From: an uncultured Clostridia bacterium
GTDB taxonomy: Bacteria; Bacillota; Clostridia; TANB77; CAG-508
DNA: 47,131 nt
Reading direction: 5' to 3'
NCBI GenBank assembly: GCA_947624195.1
Contig: CANQJH010000011.1
Span: forward strand, 1 to 47,131
Made by a program: the position numbers and the translations under genes. Shown here piece after piece: positions 34,706-43,842 of this stretch (within the stretch, counting starts at the first letter, position 1; each line of letters opens with the position of its first letter). The notes under the pieces were generated by a model that made no database searches, had not been told where the DNA came from, and saw only the letters and a list, made by a program, of their open reading frames with translations.

Positions 34706-36454
34706 TTATTCTTCTATTTCCGTTGCTTTTATATGAACCTCCTCAAGTTGTTCATCCGTAACTACGCTTGGAGAGTCCATCATAACATCTCTTGCTTTTT
34801 TATTTTTTGGAAATGCAATAACTTCTCTAATATTACTTGAATTAGCAATTAGCATTACCATTCTATCCAATCCAGGAGCACATCCAGCATGAGGTGGTGT
34901 ACCATATTGAAAAGCAGTATAAAGTGCACCAAATTTTGTTTTAACATCTTCCTCAGTATATCCAGCAATTTCAAAAGCTTTAACCATAGTCTCTGGATTA
35001 TGATTTCTTACAGCTCCAGATGAAAGTTCATATCCATTACATACCAAGTCATATTGATAAGCTAAAATATCTAAAGCATCTTTATTATTTAAAACATCTA
35101 AGCCACCTTGTGGCATTGAAAATGGATTGTGACTAAAATCTATTTTTTCTTCATCTTCATTGTATTCATACATTGGAAAATCTACTATCCAACAGAATTT
35201 GAAAACATCTTTTTGAAGTAAATCCAGCCTTTTTCCTAACTCAATTCTAACTTGGCCAGCTATTTTTTGAGCAGTTTTCAATTCATCTGCAACAAAGAAA
35301 ATGCTATCTCCTGCTTTAGCTCCTATTTCAGTTTTGATCTCATCTGTTACGAATTTAGATATTCCACCATTTAGGTTATTGTCTTCATCAACCTTAACCC
35401 AAGCTAATCCCTTGGCGCCCAATTCATTTACTGCAAATTCACTCATTTGATCAAAGAATTTTCTACCTTGTTCGGCTCCATTTGGTACTATTATAGCTTT
35501 TATAGTTTTACATTTAAAAGCATTAAATTCAGTATTTGCAAATAATTCAGTAGCATCTTGTATAATCAATGGATTTCTTAAATCTGGCTTATCTATTCCA
35601 TATTTCTCCATAGCTTCATTATATGTTATTCTTACAAAAGGACCTTCATCGACTTTCCATGAACTATGCTCTTTAAACACCTTTGGTAAAACATTTTCCA
35701 TAACAGCAAATACGTCTTCTTGAGTTGCAAATGACATTTCAAAGTCAAGTTGATAGAATTCTCCAGGTGCTCTATCAGCACGAGGGTCCTCATCTCTAAA
35801 GCATGGAGCTATCTGATAATATTTATCAAATCCTGAAACCATAAGTAATTGTTTGAATTGTTGAGGTGCTTGAGGAAGTGCATAAAACTTACCAGCATGC
35901 AATCTACTTGGTACTAGATAATCCCTGGCTCCCTCAGGAGAGGAATTAGCTAGTATAGGAGTTTGGATTTCTATAAAACCAAGTTCATCCATATATTTTC
36001 TAAGAGACTTCATAATGCTTGAACGAAGCAATATGTTATTATGTATTTTGTCATTTCTCAAATCCAGATATCTATATTGAAGCCTCAAATCTTCCTTAAC
36101 ATTTTCAATATCTATTTTTTCTGAATTAATTTCAAAAGGTAATGAGCTTTTACATTTGCCTAATATTTCTAAATTTGAGACTTCTATTTCTATATCTCCT
36201 GTAGGCATTTTAGGATTTTTATTAGAACGCTCCCTTACCTTTCCTGTAATGCTAATTACAGTCTCTGGATTGACCTCTGCAAAAGCATCTTTCATTTCGC
36301 CTGAAAACACAAGTTGAGTAATGCCTTTTTCATCACGTAAATCTACAAATTGTATTTCGCCTAAATTTCTAATTCTTTGTACCCAACCTGCAAGCATTAC
36401 CTCTTCGCCAACACTTTTTAAATTTAATTCTCCACAATTATGATTTCTATACAT
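34706..36454 (-). CDS. aspS: Aspartyl-tRNA synthetase
   Basis: The 582-residue class II synthetase has the N-terminal OB-fold (VMLAGWVQRIRNLGEIQFVDLRD), motif 2 region (QIAPCFRDEDPRADRAPGEF then YQLDFEMSF), SPEGARDYLVPSR, the bacterial GAD insertion (about 280-420), and motif 3 (GCAPGLDRMVMLI). It charges tRNA-Asp; whether it also charges tRNA-Asn cannot be told. The start at 36454 is conserved (MYRNHNCGELN) and has GGGAGC upstream. It diverges from the foreign-looking gene. Confidence 0.97.
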   Translation of the reverse strand: MYRNHNCGELNLKSVGEEVMLAGWVQRIRNLGEIQFVDLRDEKGITQLVFSGEMKDAFAEVNPETVISITGKVRERSNKNPKMPTGDIEIEVSNLEILGKCKSSLPFEINSEKIDIENVKEDLRLQYRYLDLRNDKIHNNILLRSSIMKSLRKYMDELGFIEIQTPILANSSPEGARDYLVPSRLHAGKFYALPQAPQQFKQLLMVSGFDKYYQIAPCFRDEDPRADRAPGEFYQLDFEMSFATQEDVFAVMENVLPKVFKEHSSWKVDEGPFVRITYNEAMEKYGIDKPDLRNPLIIQDATELFANTEFNAFKCKTIKAIIVPNGAEQGRKFFDQMSEFAVNELGAKGLAWVKVDEDNNLNGGISKFVTDEIKTEIGAKAGDSIFFVADELKTAQKIAGQVRIELGKRLDLLQKDVFKFCWIVDFPMYEYNEDEEKIDFSHNPFSMPQGGLDVLNNKDALDILAYQYDLVCNGYELSSGAVRNHNPETMVKAFEIAGYTEEDVKTKFGALYTAFQYGTPPHAGCAPGLDRMVMLIANSSNIREVIAFPKNKKARDVMMDSPSVVTDEQLEEVHIKATEIEE

Positions 36455-36567
36455 TAATTTGCTCCCTTTTTATCATTTCATTTTTTTACGCCCTTTATTT
36501 TATCATATATTCATCGTATTTTCAATATAAAAATTCTACAATAATATATTTTATTAACCGTAACAAA

Positions 36568-36620
36568 TTGACATAATTTGATTTATTTGCTATAATTAAC
36601 ATGTATGTAGAAATATCTAC
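36568..36620 (+). promoter_or_regulatory. Consensus sigma-A promoter and leader hairpin of the orphan gene
   Basis: TTGACA (36568-36573), a 17-bp spacer and TATAAT (36591-36596) are a perfect consensus promoter. The predicted transcript begins near 36603 and at once contains a small stem GTAGA-AATA-TCTAC (36607-36620). GGGAGG (36633-36638) is the ribosome binding site. Confidence 0.85.
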
Positions 36621-36647
36621 AAATTAATTTTTGGGAGGTTATGCATC

Positions 36648-37640
36648 ATGTGTAACGAATCACCAAGTACGCAGAATGAAGACCGCCGGTTCAAGCGTTT
36701 CGAAGACGATGTGACCAAAGAGTACTATTCTTACAACATTAAGCTCCGCACCAAATTTTTGAAGGCAATTGACAATGATCCATTTTTGATTGAAACGTGC
36801 ACTAATGCAATCCACAATTTTAACTTTTATTCATTCTCAGAAGCTCGCGTTTTTCTTTGGAAGATGAAGTTCACTCCTGAAGCTGTTCTCGACCAACTTG
36901 GCTTTACCACCAATAAAGATGATTACCAATACGTATACATCTCAGAGGATATTGCCAATAAGTTGTATCACGAACTTCGGTATCAGTATTCCTTAACTCA
37001 TGAGGGATTTTTGAAAGTTCATGAAATCCCATCATGTCAGGAACAATTTACGGCACTCAACAATGCAGTAGAAGCAGATATTGTAGTGTATTTCACCATT
37101 TGCTACATCTGCAAACAAAATTGTACGAACGATTACATGGTTGAAAAATGTATTGAACTTGTTTCCACTGGTGAAGAGGCAAAAATTCAGGAAGGACTCC
37201 GAGCTATTGGTTTTCCTTACATGACAGCAACTTTTGTAGCACCATATGCTCAACAGATTGCTGACCTTGTTAGCGCCCTTAACAAGAACTATAAAGAACA
37301 ACTTTTACAAGACGCTGATGCAAGTGAATTTGTCTCCACACATGAAGACAATGAGGAAGAAATCCAAGAAGACGACTTTTATCTTTCTTTGGAGGAAGAC
37401 ACACCGGACGTAAGTGATAGTTCAGATACTCCCACAACGGAAACTGAAGAACCAAATGAGCAAGAAACTTCAATTCCTTTTACCACAATTGAAACCCTTT
37501 TTAAAAATCGCTCTTCTATAAAGGCATTTCTCAGAGCCTATGAGGATTTAAAGGATCATGACATTGATGGTACGTGGGTCATCAAGAACTTTTACACTAT
37601 TCAGGCTCTCTTCAATGTTGCTGATAGCATTGTAGAATAA
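36648..37640 (+). CDS. Orphan protein of unknown function, foreign codon usage
   Basis: I do not recognise this 330-residue protein. It is soluble, with no signal or membrane helix. The N-terminal half (residues 12-215) is mixed alpha-rich with a Cys pair in YFTICYICKQNC; residues 225-280 are an acidic Asp/Glu/Ser/Thr linker; the last 50 residues form a helical domain (FKNRSSIKAFLRAYEDLKD). Base composition is clearly more GC-rich than its neighbours and Arg is mainly CGC, CGT, CGA and CGG, where native genes use mostly AGA. Codons 14 and 111 are in-frame CGG. It has its own consensus promoter and strong terminator, so it looks like a transferred single-gene cassette between aspS and spoU. 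Confidence 0.7.
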   Translation: MCNESPSTQNEDRRFKRFEDDVTKEYYSYNIKLRTKFLKAIDNDPFLIETCTNAIHNFNFYSFSEARVFLWKMKFTPEAVLDQLGFTTNKDDYQYVYISEDIANKLYHELRYQYSLTHEGFLKVHEIPSCQEQFTALNNAVEADIVVYFTICYICKQNCTNDYMVEKCIELVSTGEEAKIQEGLRAIGFPYMTATFVAPYAQQIADLVSALNKNYKEQLLQDADASEFVSTHEDNEEEIQEDDFYLSLEEDTPDVSDSSDTPTTETEEPNEQETSIPFTTIETLFKNRSSIKAFLRAYEDLKDHDIDGTWVIKNFYTIQALFNVADSIVE

Positions 37641-37645
37641 CCTTC

Positions 37646-37680
37646 TAAAAAGACACCGAGATCTTTTCGGTGTCTTTTTC
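37646..37680. terminator. Strong intrinsic terminator of the orphan gene
   Basis: AAAAAGACACCGA pairs with TCGGTGTCTTTTT around a 7-nt loop, 6 bp after the stop codon. Its GC-rich stem is unlike the AT-rich hairpins elsewhere. It can also serve the convergent spoU gene, whose stop lies 16 bp beyond. Confidence 0.92.
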
Positions 37681-37695
37681 GTTTTATTATTTTTA

Positions 37696-38451
37696 TTATT
37701 TTTGTAATTTTTGTCTAACATATTCATAAATCATTATTCCAGTAGCAATAGAAACATTTAAGCTTTCTGTTTTTCCCAACATAGGAATTTTAACTCTTTT
37801 ATTAGCCATTTCTTGAATTTCTTTAGAAACACCATTTGCCTCATTTCCTATTACTACTACCTTTTTATGATAATCAACATCATATATGCTATTGTCTGTA
37901 TCTAGTGAAGTGACTACTGTTTCAAAGCCTTTTTTACTTAAGTTCTCTAAGGCTGTTTTTAAATCTTCTACTTCCACAATATTAACTCTATATATTGAAC
38001 CCATTGTAGACCTTACAACCTTAGGGCTATAAGCATCTACAGTATTCTTGGAAACTATAATTTGCGCTAAGTTTGCAGAATCCATCGTTCTTAAAATAGT
38101 TCCTAAATTGCCTGGGTCTTGGACTCCGTCTAATGCAATTATATAATCAGCATTTTCATCAATAGACTTATATTCTTGTTTTTTTATTACAGCCAAAATC
38201 CCTTGAGGAGTATCAACATCAGACAACATATTAAAAACATTTTCTGTAACTGTAATAGTTTTATAATTTGATAAATCCATGTTTAGGGATATATCCTGTT
38301 TTAAAACTATAAGCTCAATATCTTGATGTTCGCTTATGGCCTCCTCGACCATTTTCATTCCCTCAACTATATATTTTTCTTTTCTATATTTCTTATCCTT
38401 GAGCTTTTTTACTTCTTTAATTATTTCATTTTCTTTGCTACTTATTATCAT
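37696..38451 (-). CDS. SpoU/TrmH-family RNA 2'-O-methyltransferase
   Basis: The 251-residue protein has the N-terminal RNA substrate-binding domain (NEIIKEVKKLKDKKYRKEKYIVEG) and the knotted SPOUT domain with its three motifs: DGVQDPGNLGTILRTMDS, VVVIGNEANGVSKEI and VKIPMLGKTESLNVSIATGIMIYE. It 2'-O-methylates rRNA or tRNA; the exact site is unknown. The ATG has no close ribosome binding site; AAGGAG lies 37 nt upstream in the same type of leader as the capA-like gene. It follows mfd on the minus strand. Confidence 0.92.
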   Translation of the reverse strand: MIISSKENEIIKEVKKLKDKKYRKEKYIVEGMKMVEEAISEHQDIELIVLKQDISLNMDLSNYKTITVTENVFNMLSDVDTPQGILAVIKKQEYKSIDENADYIIALDGVQDPGNLGTILRTMDSANLAQIIVSKNTVDAYSPKVVRSTMGSIYRVNIVEVEDLKTALENLSKKGFETVVTSLDTDNSIYDVDYHKKVVVIGNEANGVSKEIQEMANKRVKIPMLGKTESLNVSIATGIMIYEYVRQKLQK

Positions 38452-38533
38452 TTTGATTATTGATGTTAGTTGTAAGTTCTAACACTCACTCCTTGTATAT
38501 ATTTAGGTTTTTAATTAAGGTTCTACCCATAAA
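38452..38533 (-). promoter_or_regulatory. Structured leader of the spoU gene (shared leader type)
   Basis: Minus strand: AACCTTAATTAAAAACCTAA, then ATATACAAGGAG, then a hairpin TGTTAG/CTAACA, then AATCAAA and ATG. The AAGGAG is 37 nt from the gene start but 3 nt from a GTG that opens a 15-codon leader frame overlapping the spoU start. It matches the leader at 29618-29692 in order, spacing and several 8-12 nt words. Confidence 0.6.
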
Positions 38534-38558
38534 CCATTGCCTTTAATGTATCTAATCA

Positions 38559-41500
38559 CTATTTTAAAACTTTCAAAAAATCTTTTGTGTTTTGCATTTC
38601 GTTGTCTTTCATTTTTAGTGTCACATAAGGTTTTCCTGTTGCAGAAAAGTTAATGTTATTTTTGTATTTTTCTAACAAAATATCAACATTATCATGATTA
38701 AATTCATTAAATGTGAATACAATTCCCATAGGTCTTGATTGAATTTTTATAATCTTCTTTTCTCTTGCCAAATTCTTAATACGAGCGATTTCAATTAGAT
38801 TATTGACTTCATCAGGCACATCACCATATCTATCAATTATTTCATCAATTATATTTTGTAAATCTTCCTCTGACTTGCAATTAGCAATGTCTTGATAAAT
38901 CTCTATTTTTTGACTTGCATCTTCTATATAGTCTTCTGGGATATAAGCTGAAACAGGCAAATCAATCGTTACATCAACACTTTCTTCAACTTTTTCACCC
39001 TTTTCTTCTTTTATAACTTCATTTAAAAGTCTGGTATACATATCATACCCAACTTGCTCCATATGACCACTTTGGAACTCCCCAAAAAGACTTCCTGCTC
39101 CTCTTATTTGCAAGTCCCTTGTTGCTATTTTAAATCCAGAACCAAACTCTGTAAATTCTTTAATTGCCTTTAATCTTTGGCTTGCATCTTCACTAATCAT
39201 TTTATCTTTTCTATAAGTAATATAGCAATATGCCTGTTTATCACTTCTTCCAACTCTACCTCTTATTTGATACAACTGAGCTAATCCAAATCTATCAGCA
39301 TTTTCAACAATCATTGTGTTGGCATTTGGTATGTCTATTCCAGACTCTAAAATAGTAGTGCAAACTAACACGTTTATTTTTTTTTCAATAAAATCTTGCA
39401 TTATTTCTTCTATTTCTTGTCCAGACATTTTACCATGAGCATAACCCACTTTAGCTTCAGGCACTAACATATCAAGTTCTAATGCTTTAGTCGCAATATC
39501 TCCTACATTATTGTGTATGTAAAATACTTGCCCTCCTCTTTCAAGTTCTTTTGTTATAGCTTCACGAATTACTTCTGTATCATACTCTAATACGTAAGTT
39601 TGAATTGGTCTTCTATTTTGTGGTGGCTCATAAATTACAGACATATCCCTTATGCCAACAATAGACATTTGAAGAGTTCTAGGAATTGGGGTAGCAGTCA
39701 TTGTAAGAACATCAATGGTTTCTTTATATTTCTTTATCTTCTCCTTAGCCTTTACGCCAAATCTATGCTCCTCATCAATAATAAGAAGCCCCAAATTATT
39801 AAACTCAACATCTTTACTAAGCATTCTATGAGTACCAATTACAATATCCACCTTGCCAATTTTTAATTTTTGAACAGTTTCTTTTTGTTGTTTCACTGTT
39901 CTAAATCTATTTAAAAGTTCTACAGTTATTGGATATTCTTTCATCCTCCTTTTGAACTCTTGGTATTGCTGATTTGCAAGTATTGTAGTAGGAGCCAAAT
40001 AAGCAACTTGTTTTCCATCCATAACAGCCTTAAATGCAGCTCTTATAGCAACCTCTGTTTTTCCATATCCTACGTCACCACACAAAAGTCTATCCATAGG
40101 TCTTTGGCTTTCCATGTCTTTTTTCACTTCTTCAATACATCTTAATTGATCAGATGTTTCTTGATAAGGGAAACTATCCTCAAATTGACTTTGCCAAGGT
40201 GTATCCTTTGAAAAAGCATACCCTTGTGAATGTTCCCTTTTAGCATAAAGCTGAATCAAATCTTTAGCAACAGCCTTTAAATTACCCTTAACTCTAGCTT
40301 TAGTCTCTTGCCACTCTTTGCTACCTAATTTATTAAGCTTAATACCATCCTGCGCACCAATATACTTCCTAACATTATCAAGATTTTCGGTAGGCACATA
40401 TAAATTATCCCCACCTTTATATGTAAGAATAATATAGTCTTTAGTCACGCCCTCTGTTCTAATAGTTTTTACGCCATTAAAAACAGCTATTCCATGATTT
40501 CTATGAACTACTAAATCTCCAACCTTTAAATCAGCAAAAACAATTTTTTCGCCTTCTTTGAATGTGCTATTTGGTCTTTTATACTTTCTTTTTGGAGTAT
40601 TTAAAAATTCATCACTACTTATTACTTCTAAATTGGTTTCTTTATTTTCAAATCCACTAGAAATAGCACCAATTGAAACCACTATTTCTCTTGGTTTTAA
40701 GATAATATTATCCAAATCATCTACTTGAACAACACTACCATTTAGATTTGATTCTTCTATATCTTTTTCTATAAGCTTAGAAATTTTATTTCTATTTTCT
40801 TTATTACCCGCTAAAACAACTATCTTTTTATTTAGGTTTAAAGCCTCTTTAACACCAGTTTCAAAATTCTTGATGTCACCTCTAAATAGATTAACTTCTC
40901 TAAAATCAAAGTCATTATTAACATCATCAGCTTCTTTTAAATTAACAACATTTCTTTCTTCAAAATTGTATTTTATAATATTATCTAAAGCTTCAGGAAC
41001 TTCTCTTTGCTTTTCTATAAGCTCTTTAACTAAATTCTTGTTATCAGCTTTTATATTTTGTATTCTCTGATTAATCTTTTCAGGCTCATCAACAAATATT
41101 TTAAAGCTTTTGGCGTAATCTAATATACTTCCAGAATCCTCATAAAACTCATTAAAATATTTTTCTATCTTGCTTTCATAATTTCCTGATTTTATCTCCT
41201 CTAAGTCACTTGCTATGTCCTTATTAATATCTACTTTGTGTTCTTCAATATTTTTGCAAATTTCCTCTAAAGATTTTTCTAAAATATGTTCTTTTGCAGG
41301 ATAGATTTCCACATTTTTTATTACTTCTGTGGAACGTTGAGATGAAATTTTAAATTTTCTAATCGAATCAATCTCATCTCCCCATAATTCTATTCTCACA
41401 CCTTCTTCTTCACTAACTGCAATATCTAAAATATCCCCTCTAACGCTAAACTGTCCTCTATTTTCAACTAGTGGAACTCTTTCATAGCCTAAGGAAACTA

Positions 41501-41954
41501 ACTTTTCTTTTATTTCATCCAAAGAAATTGTACTATTATCTTGAATCTTTATAATATTTTCAAATAAACTCTTTTTGCTAATCATCTTTTGCATGACAGA
41601 TTCAATAGTAGTAACCACTATAAGTGACTTTTGGGTATCCATTTTTCGTAGAGTATCAATTCGTTTATATGATATATCATTGCTCTCAACATCATAATCA
41701 TAAACAGAAATCTCTTTTTTAGGGAAATACACTACATTATCTGAAAAATAATTAAGATCCCTAATTAATTTTTCAGCCTGAAGCTCGTTATATGTAATAA
41801 GCAGGATATTCTGTGCTTTTTCTTTTTGCAATAATGATAATAAAATACTTTTAGACACGCAAACTAAACCCGATAAGGTTATCGGGTAGGTGTCTTTTTT
41901 TAAGAACTCTTTATACATTTTCGTTTGTGATAAATCTCTTAATATGTAGTTCAT
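38559..41954 (-). CDS. mfd: Transcription-repair coupling factor Mfd
   Basis: The 1,131-residue protein has the UvrB-like N-terminal modules, the CarD-like RNA-polymerase interaction domain (DLKVGDLVVHRNHGIAVFNG), the RecG-like translocase (Walker A GDVGYGKTEVAIRAAF, DEEHRFGV, TATPIPRTLQMS, QIRGRVGRS) and the C-terminal TRCF domain. It removes stalled RNA polymerase and recruits UvrA. Full length. The start at 41954 gives the common MNYILRDL N-terminus. It lies between the TSCPD gene and spoU on the same strand. Confidence 0.97.
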   Translation of the reverse strand: MNYILRDLSQTKMYKEFLKKDTYPITLSGLVCVSKSILLSLLQKEKAQNILLITYNELQAEKLIRDLNYFSDNVVYFPKKEISVYDYDVESNDISYKRIDTLRKMDTQKSLIVVTTIESVMQKMISKKSLFENIIKIQDNSTISLDEIKEKLVSLGYERVPLVENRGQFSVRGDILDIAVSEEEGVRIELWGDEIDSIRKFKISSQRSTEVIKNVEIYPAKEHILEKSLEEICKNIEEHKVDINKDIASDLEEIKSGNYESKIEKYFNEFYEDSGSILDYAKSFKIFVDEPEKINQRIQNIKADNKNLVKELIEKQREVPEALDNIIKYNFEERNVVNLKEADDVNNDFDFREVNLFRGDIKNFETGVKEALNLNKKIVVLAGNKENRNKISKLIEKDIEESNLNGSVVQVDDLDNIILKPREIVVSIGAISSGFENKETNLEVISSDEFLNTPKRKYKRPNSTFKEGEKIVFADLKVGDLVVHRNHGIAVFNGVKTIRTEGVTKDYIILTYKGGDNLYVPTENLDNVRKYIGAQDGIKLNKLGSKEWQETKARVKGNLKAVAKDLIQLYAKREHSQGYAFSKDTPWQSQFEDSFPYQETSDQLRCIEEVKKDMESQRPMDRLLCGDVGYGKTEVAIRAAFKAVMDGKQVAYLAPTTILANQQYQEFKRRMKEYPITVELLNRFRTVKQQKETVQKLKIGKVDIVIGTHRMLSKDVEFNNLGLLIIDEEHRFGVKAKEKIKKYKETIDVLTMTATPIPRTLQMSIVGIRDMSVIYEPPQNRRPIQTYVLEYDTEVIREAITKELERGGQVFYIHNNVGDIATKALELDMLVPEAKVGYAHGKMSGQEIEEIMQDFIEKKINVLVCTTILESGIDIPNANTMIVENADRFGLAQLYQIRGRVGRSDKQAYCYITYRKDKMISEDASQRLKAIKEFTEFGSGFKIATRDLQIRGAGSLFGEFQSGHMEQVGYDMYTRLLNEVIKEEKGEKVEESVDVTIDLPVSAYIPEDYIEDASQKIEIYQDIANCKSEEDLQNIIDEIIDRYGDVPDEVNNLIEIARIKNLAREKKIIKIQSRPMGIVFTFNEFNHDNVDILLEKYKNNINFSATGKPYVTLKMKDNEMQNTKDFLKVLK

Positions 41955-42011
41955 ATTATTCCCTTTGCTTTTTTAATAAAATTTCCTTTCATTTTGCTAA
42001 TATAAACTATA

Positions 42012-42266
42012 TTAAACTGCTTGTTTTTTATATTCTTCTAATGCCCTTGAAATTTGGTCTGGGCATGATGTTGGCTTAAAACCACATTTAATACCTTTTA
42101 ATTTTTCAATCACTTCATCAACAGGACGTCCTATTGCAAGTTTTGCAATTCCTTGCAAATTCCCATGGCATCCACCTACCACTTCTAAATCAGTGATAAC
42201 TCCATTTTCTATGTTGAAAATCATTTCTTGAGAGCAAACGCCCTGTGGTCTGTATCTATATTCCAT
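42012..42266 (-). CDS. TSCPD domain protein (TIGR03905 type)
   Basis: The 84-residue protein is a single TSCPD domain: EYRYRPQGVCSQEMIFNIE, VVGGCHGNLQGIAKL, and GIKCGFKPTSCPDQISRAL. Four Cys (in GVCS, GGCHG, IKCG, SCPD) could bind metal. The domain occurs at the C-terminus of some B12-dependent ribonucleotide reductases and as small stand-alone proteins in Clostridia; the role is unknown. It is the first gene of a possible TSCPD-mfd-spoU run, 57 bp before mfd. Confidence 0.88.
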   Translation of the reverse strand: MEYRYRPQGVCSQEMIFNIENGVITDLEVVGGCHGNLQGIAKLAIGRPVDEVIEKLKGIKCGFKPTSCPDQISRALEEYKKQAV

Positions 42267-42510
42267 ATCATATTCTCCCTATATAATATTTTTGCAGTTA
42301 TGATTTAATGACTTTATAAGCCTTTTTATAACTATAATTAATTATACTATATTTTGTCCCAAAAAGCAACAAAGAATTCATGAAGGTTTTTCATTCTTGA
42401 CTGGAATTTACTTTTACAATTAACCAAACTTTTACAGGTATAAGTTAAAAAGTAAATTCCATTTAATCATATCGGCTGAGACATTTTAGTGAATAATCCT
42501 TAAAAAACTG

Positions 42511-42539
42511 TTGACAATAATATAAAAAAATTGTATAAT
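42511..42539 (+). promoter_or_regulatory. Consensus promoter of the tRNA-Met gene
   Basis: TTGACA (42511-42516), a 17-bp spacer and TATAAT (42534-42539) form a perfect sigma-A promoter 18 bp before the tRNA 5' end. Confidence 0.9.
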
Positions 42540-42557
42540 TATTATTGTTACACAAAT

Positions 42558-42634
42558 GGCGAAGTAGCTCAGCTGGCTAGAGCATTCGGTTCATACCCGA
42601 CAGGTCGGTGGTTCAAGTCCACTCTTCGCTACCA
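42558..42634 (+). tRNA. tRNA-Met (anticodon CAT)
   Basis: The 77-nt sequence folds as a tRNA: acceptor GGCGAAG with CTTCGCT, D-arm GCTCAGCTGGCTAGAGC, anticodon loop TTCATAC, T-arm GGTGGTTCAAGTCCACT, and an encoded CCA end. The D-arm and the absence of the initiator features point to an elongator tRNA-Met. The first anticodon-stem pair is T-C, a mismatch. A terminator follows. Confidence 0.95.
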
Positions 42635-42653
42635 ATTTTTTTAACGTAAAAAA

Positions 42654-42698
42654 CTAGCATATTTTCAACAATATTGAATATGCTAGATTTTTTATTTT
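42654..42698 (+). terminator. Terminator after tRNA-Met
   Basis: CTAGCATATT (42654-42663) and AATATGCTAG (42677-42686) form a 10-bp stem, followed by ATTTTTTATTTTG. It can also serve the convergent ylbJ gene, whose stop is at 42725. Confidence 0.85.
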
Positions 42699-42724
42699 GT
42701 TCGACATTATAATTGCATAGTCCT

Positions 42725-43751
42725 TTACAAATTAAAGTTAAAAATAGGTATCATTAGTATTAAAAAAGTATATAAAGTAGCCATTAAACCGTGAAGAAAT
42801 TTGCCTAAAACGTATTTTTTTATAGAAAGCTTACTTTTTGCAATAATGCTCAAAACTTGTAAAGTAATCGAGATGCCACCAAATCCAAGAATAAAGCTAG
42901 ATAGTATGATGTTAGTTGAAATATCCTTGATATGCACACTAGATATATATTTCAAGCCATTAGTGAATTCAATAAGACCATTTAAAAATCCTAAAACTAA
43001 ATCTTTATTTAGTCCACAAATCTTTGATATAAAGCTTGCTAAGAAAATTAGAATTTGTGTTCTTTCTAGTATTGAGATGATTACTGAAAATATAGTAACA
43101 AATCCGCCAATCATTAGTATTGTCTTGATACTACTTAAAATACTATTTCCAAGGACCTCTCCAAGTTCTGAAAATCTAATATCTTGTTTTTTAGTAAATC
43201 CTACATTTTCTTTTGGTAAGATATGATTTTTTCTTCTGGAAAGTAGTCCTAAAATAATGCCAACTGTAATAGAAGCTGCTACATGTGTAAATAGCAATAT
43301 AAGACCTATTGTTGAATTTGCATAAAAACTTATTCCAACTGTACCCATAATAAAAAGAGGTCCGGAATTATTAGTAAAGCACAAAAGTCTTTCAGCTTCG
43401 TCTTTAGTGCATGACCCATTTAAATATAAATTAGATACTATTTTTGCTCCAACTGGGTATCCACTAATAAGCCCCATTATAAACGGGAAAGCACCGAATT
43501 CCTGGCACATTAAAAATAGGTCTCATTAATTTATCTAATATCTTGCTTAAATAATAGACTACATTCGTTTGGCTAAGTAGCTCAACTGCAACAAAAAAAG
43601 GAAATAATGATGGAACAACATTGTTAGCCCATAATTTTAGTCCATTTGCTGTTGCAGTAAGATTGGAATTTGAGAAAATTACTAAAAATAACACAAATAA
43701 TGCAAAAAGCAAAGATATAAAATTCTTTTTTATTAAAATCAAAATTTTCAT
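42725..43751 (-). CDS. ylbJ: YlbJ-like sporulation membrane protein, needs +1 shift at CGG codon 86
   Basis: Residues 1-85 (KKNFISLLFALFVLFLVIFS, then VVPSLFPFFVAVELLSQ) are the N-terminus of a nucleoside-recognition/YlbJ-type membrane protein. At codon 86, CGG (43494-43496), the zero frame runs on for 10 more codons and stops. Dropping the C continues with GAFPFIMGLISGYPVGAK, TNNSGPLFIMGTVG and the rest of the family, about 341 residues with around eight membrane helices. YlbJ is a sporulation membrane protein in Bacillus. The start is uncertain (ATG 43751, no clear ribosome binding site). Either a single-base disruption or a +1-shifted gene. Confidence 0.82.
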
Positions 43752-43842
43752 AATCAATAATTATGCATGTACGAATAATTTATGATAACAATATTTGGAT
43801 TGTAACATTATATATGCAATGAAATATTGAGAAAAACTTAGG

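Noticed and set aside
42725-43757. ylbJ as two separate genes
   Set aside because: The second part has no ribosome binding site at its first ATG, and the two parts join within one conserved motif through a single +1 step.
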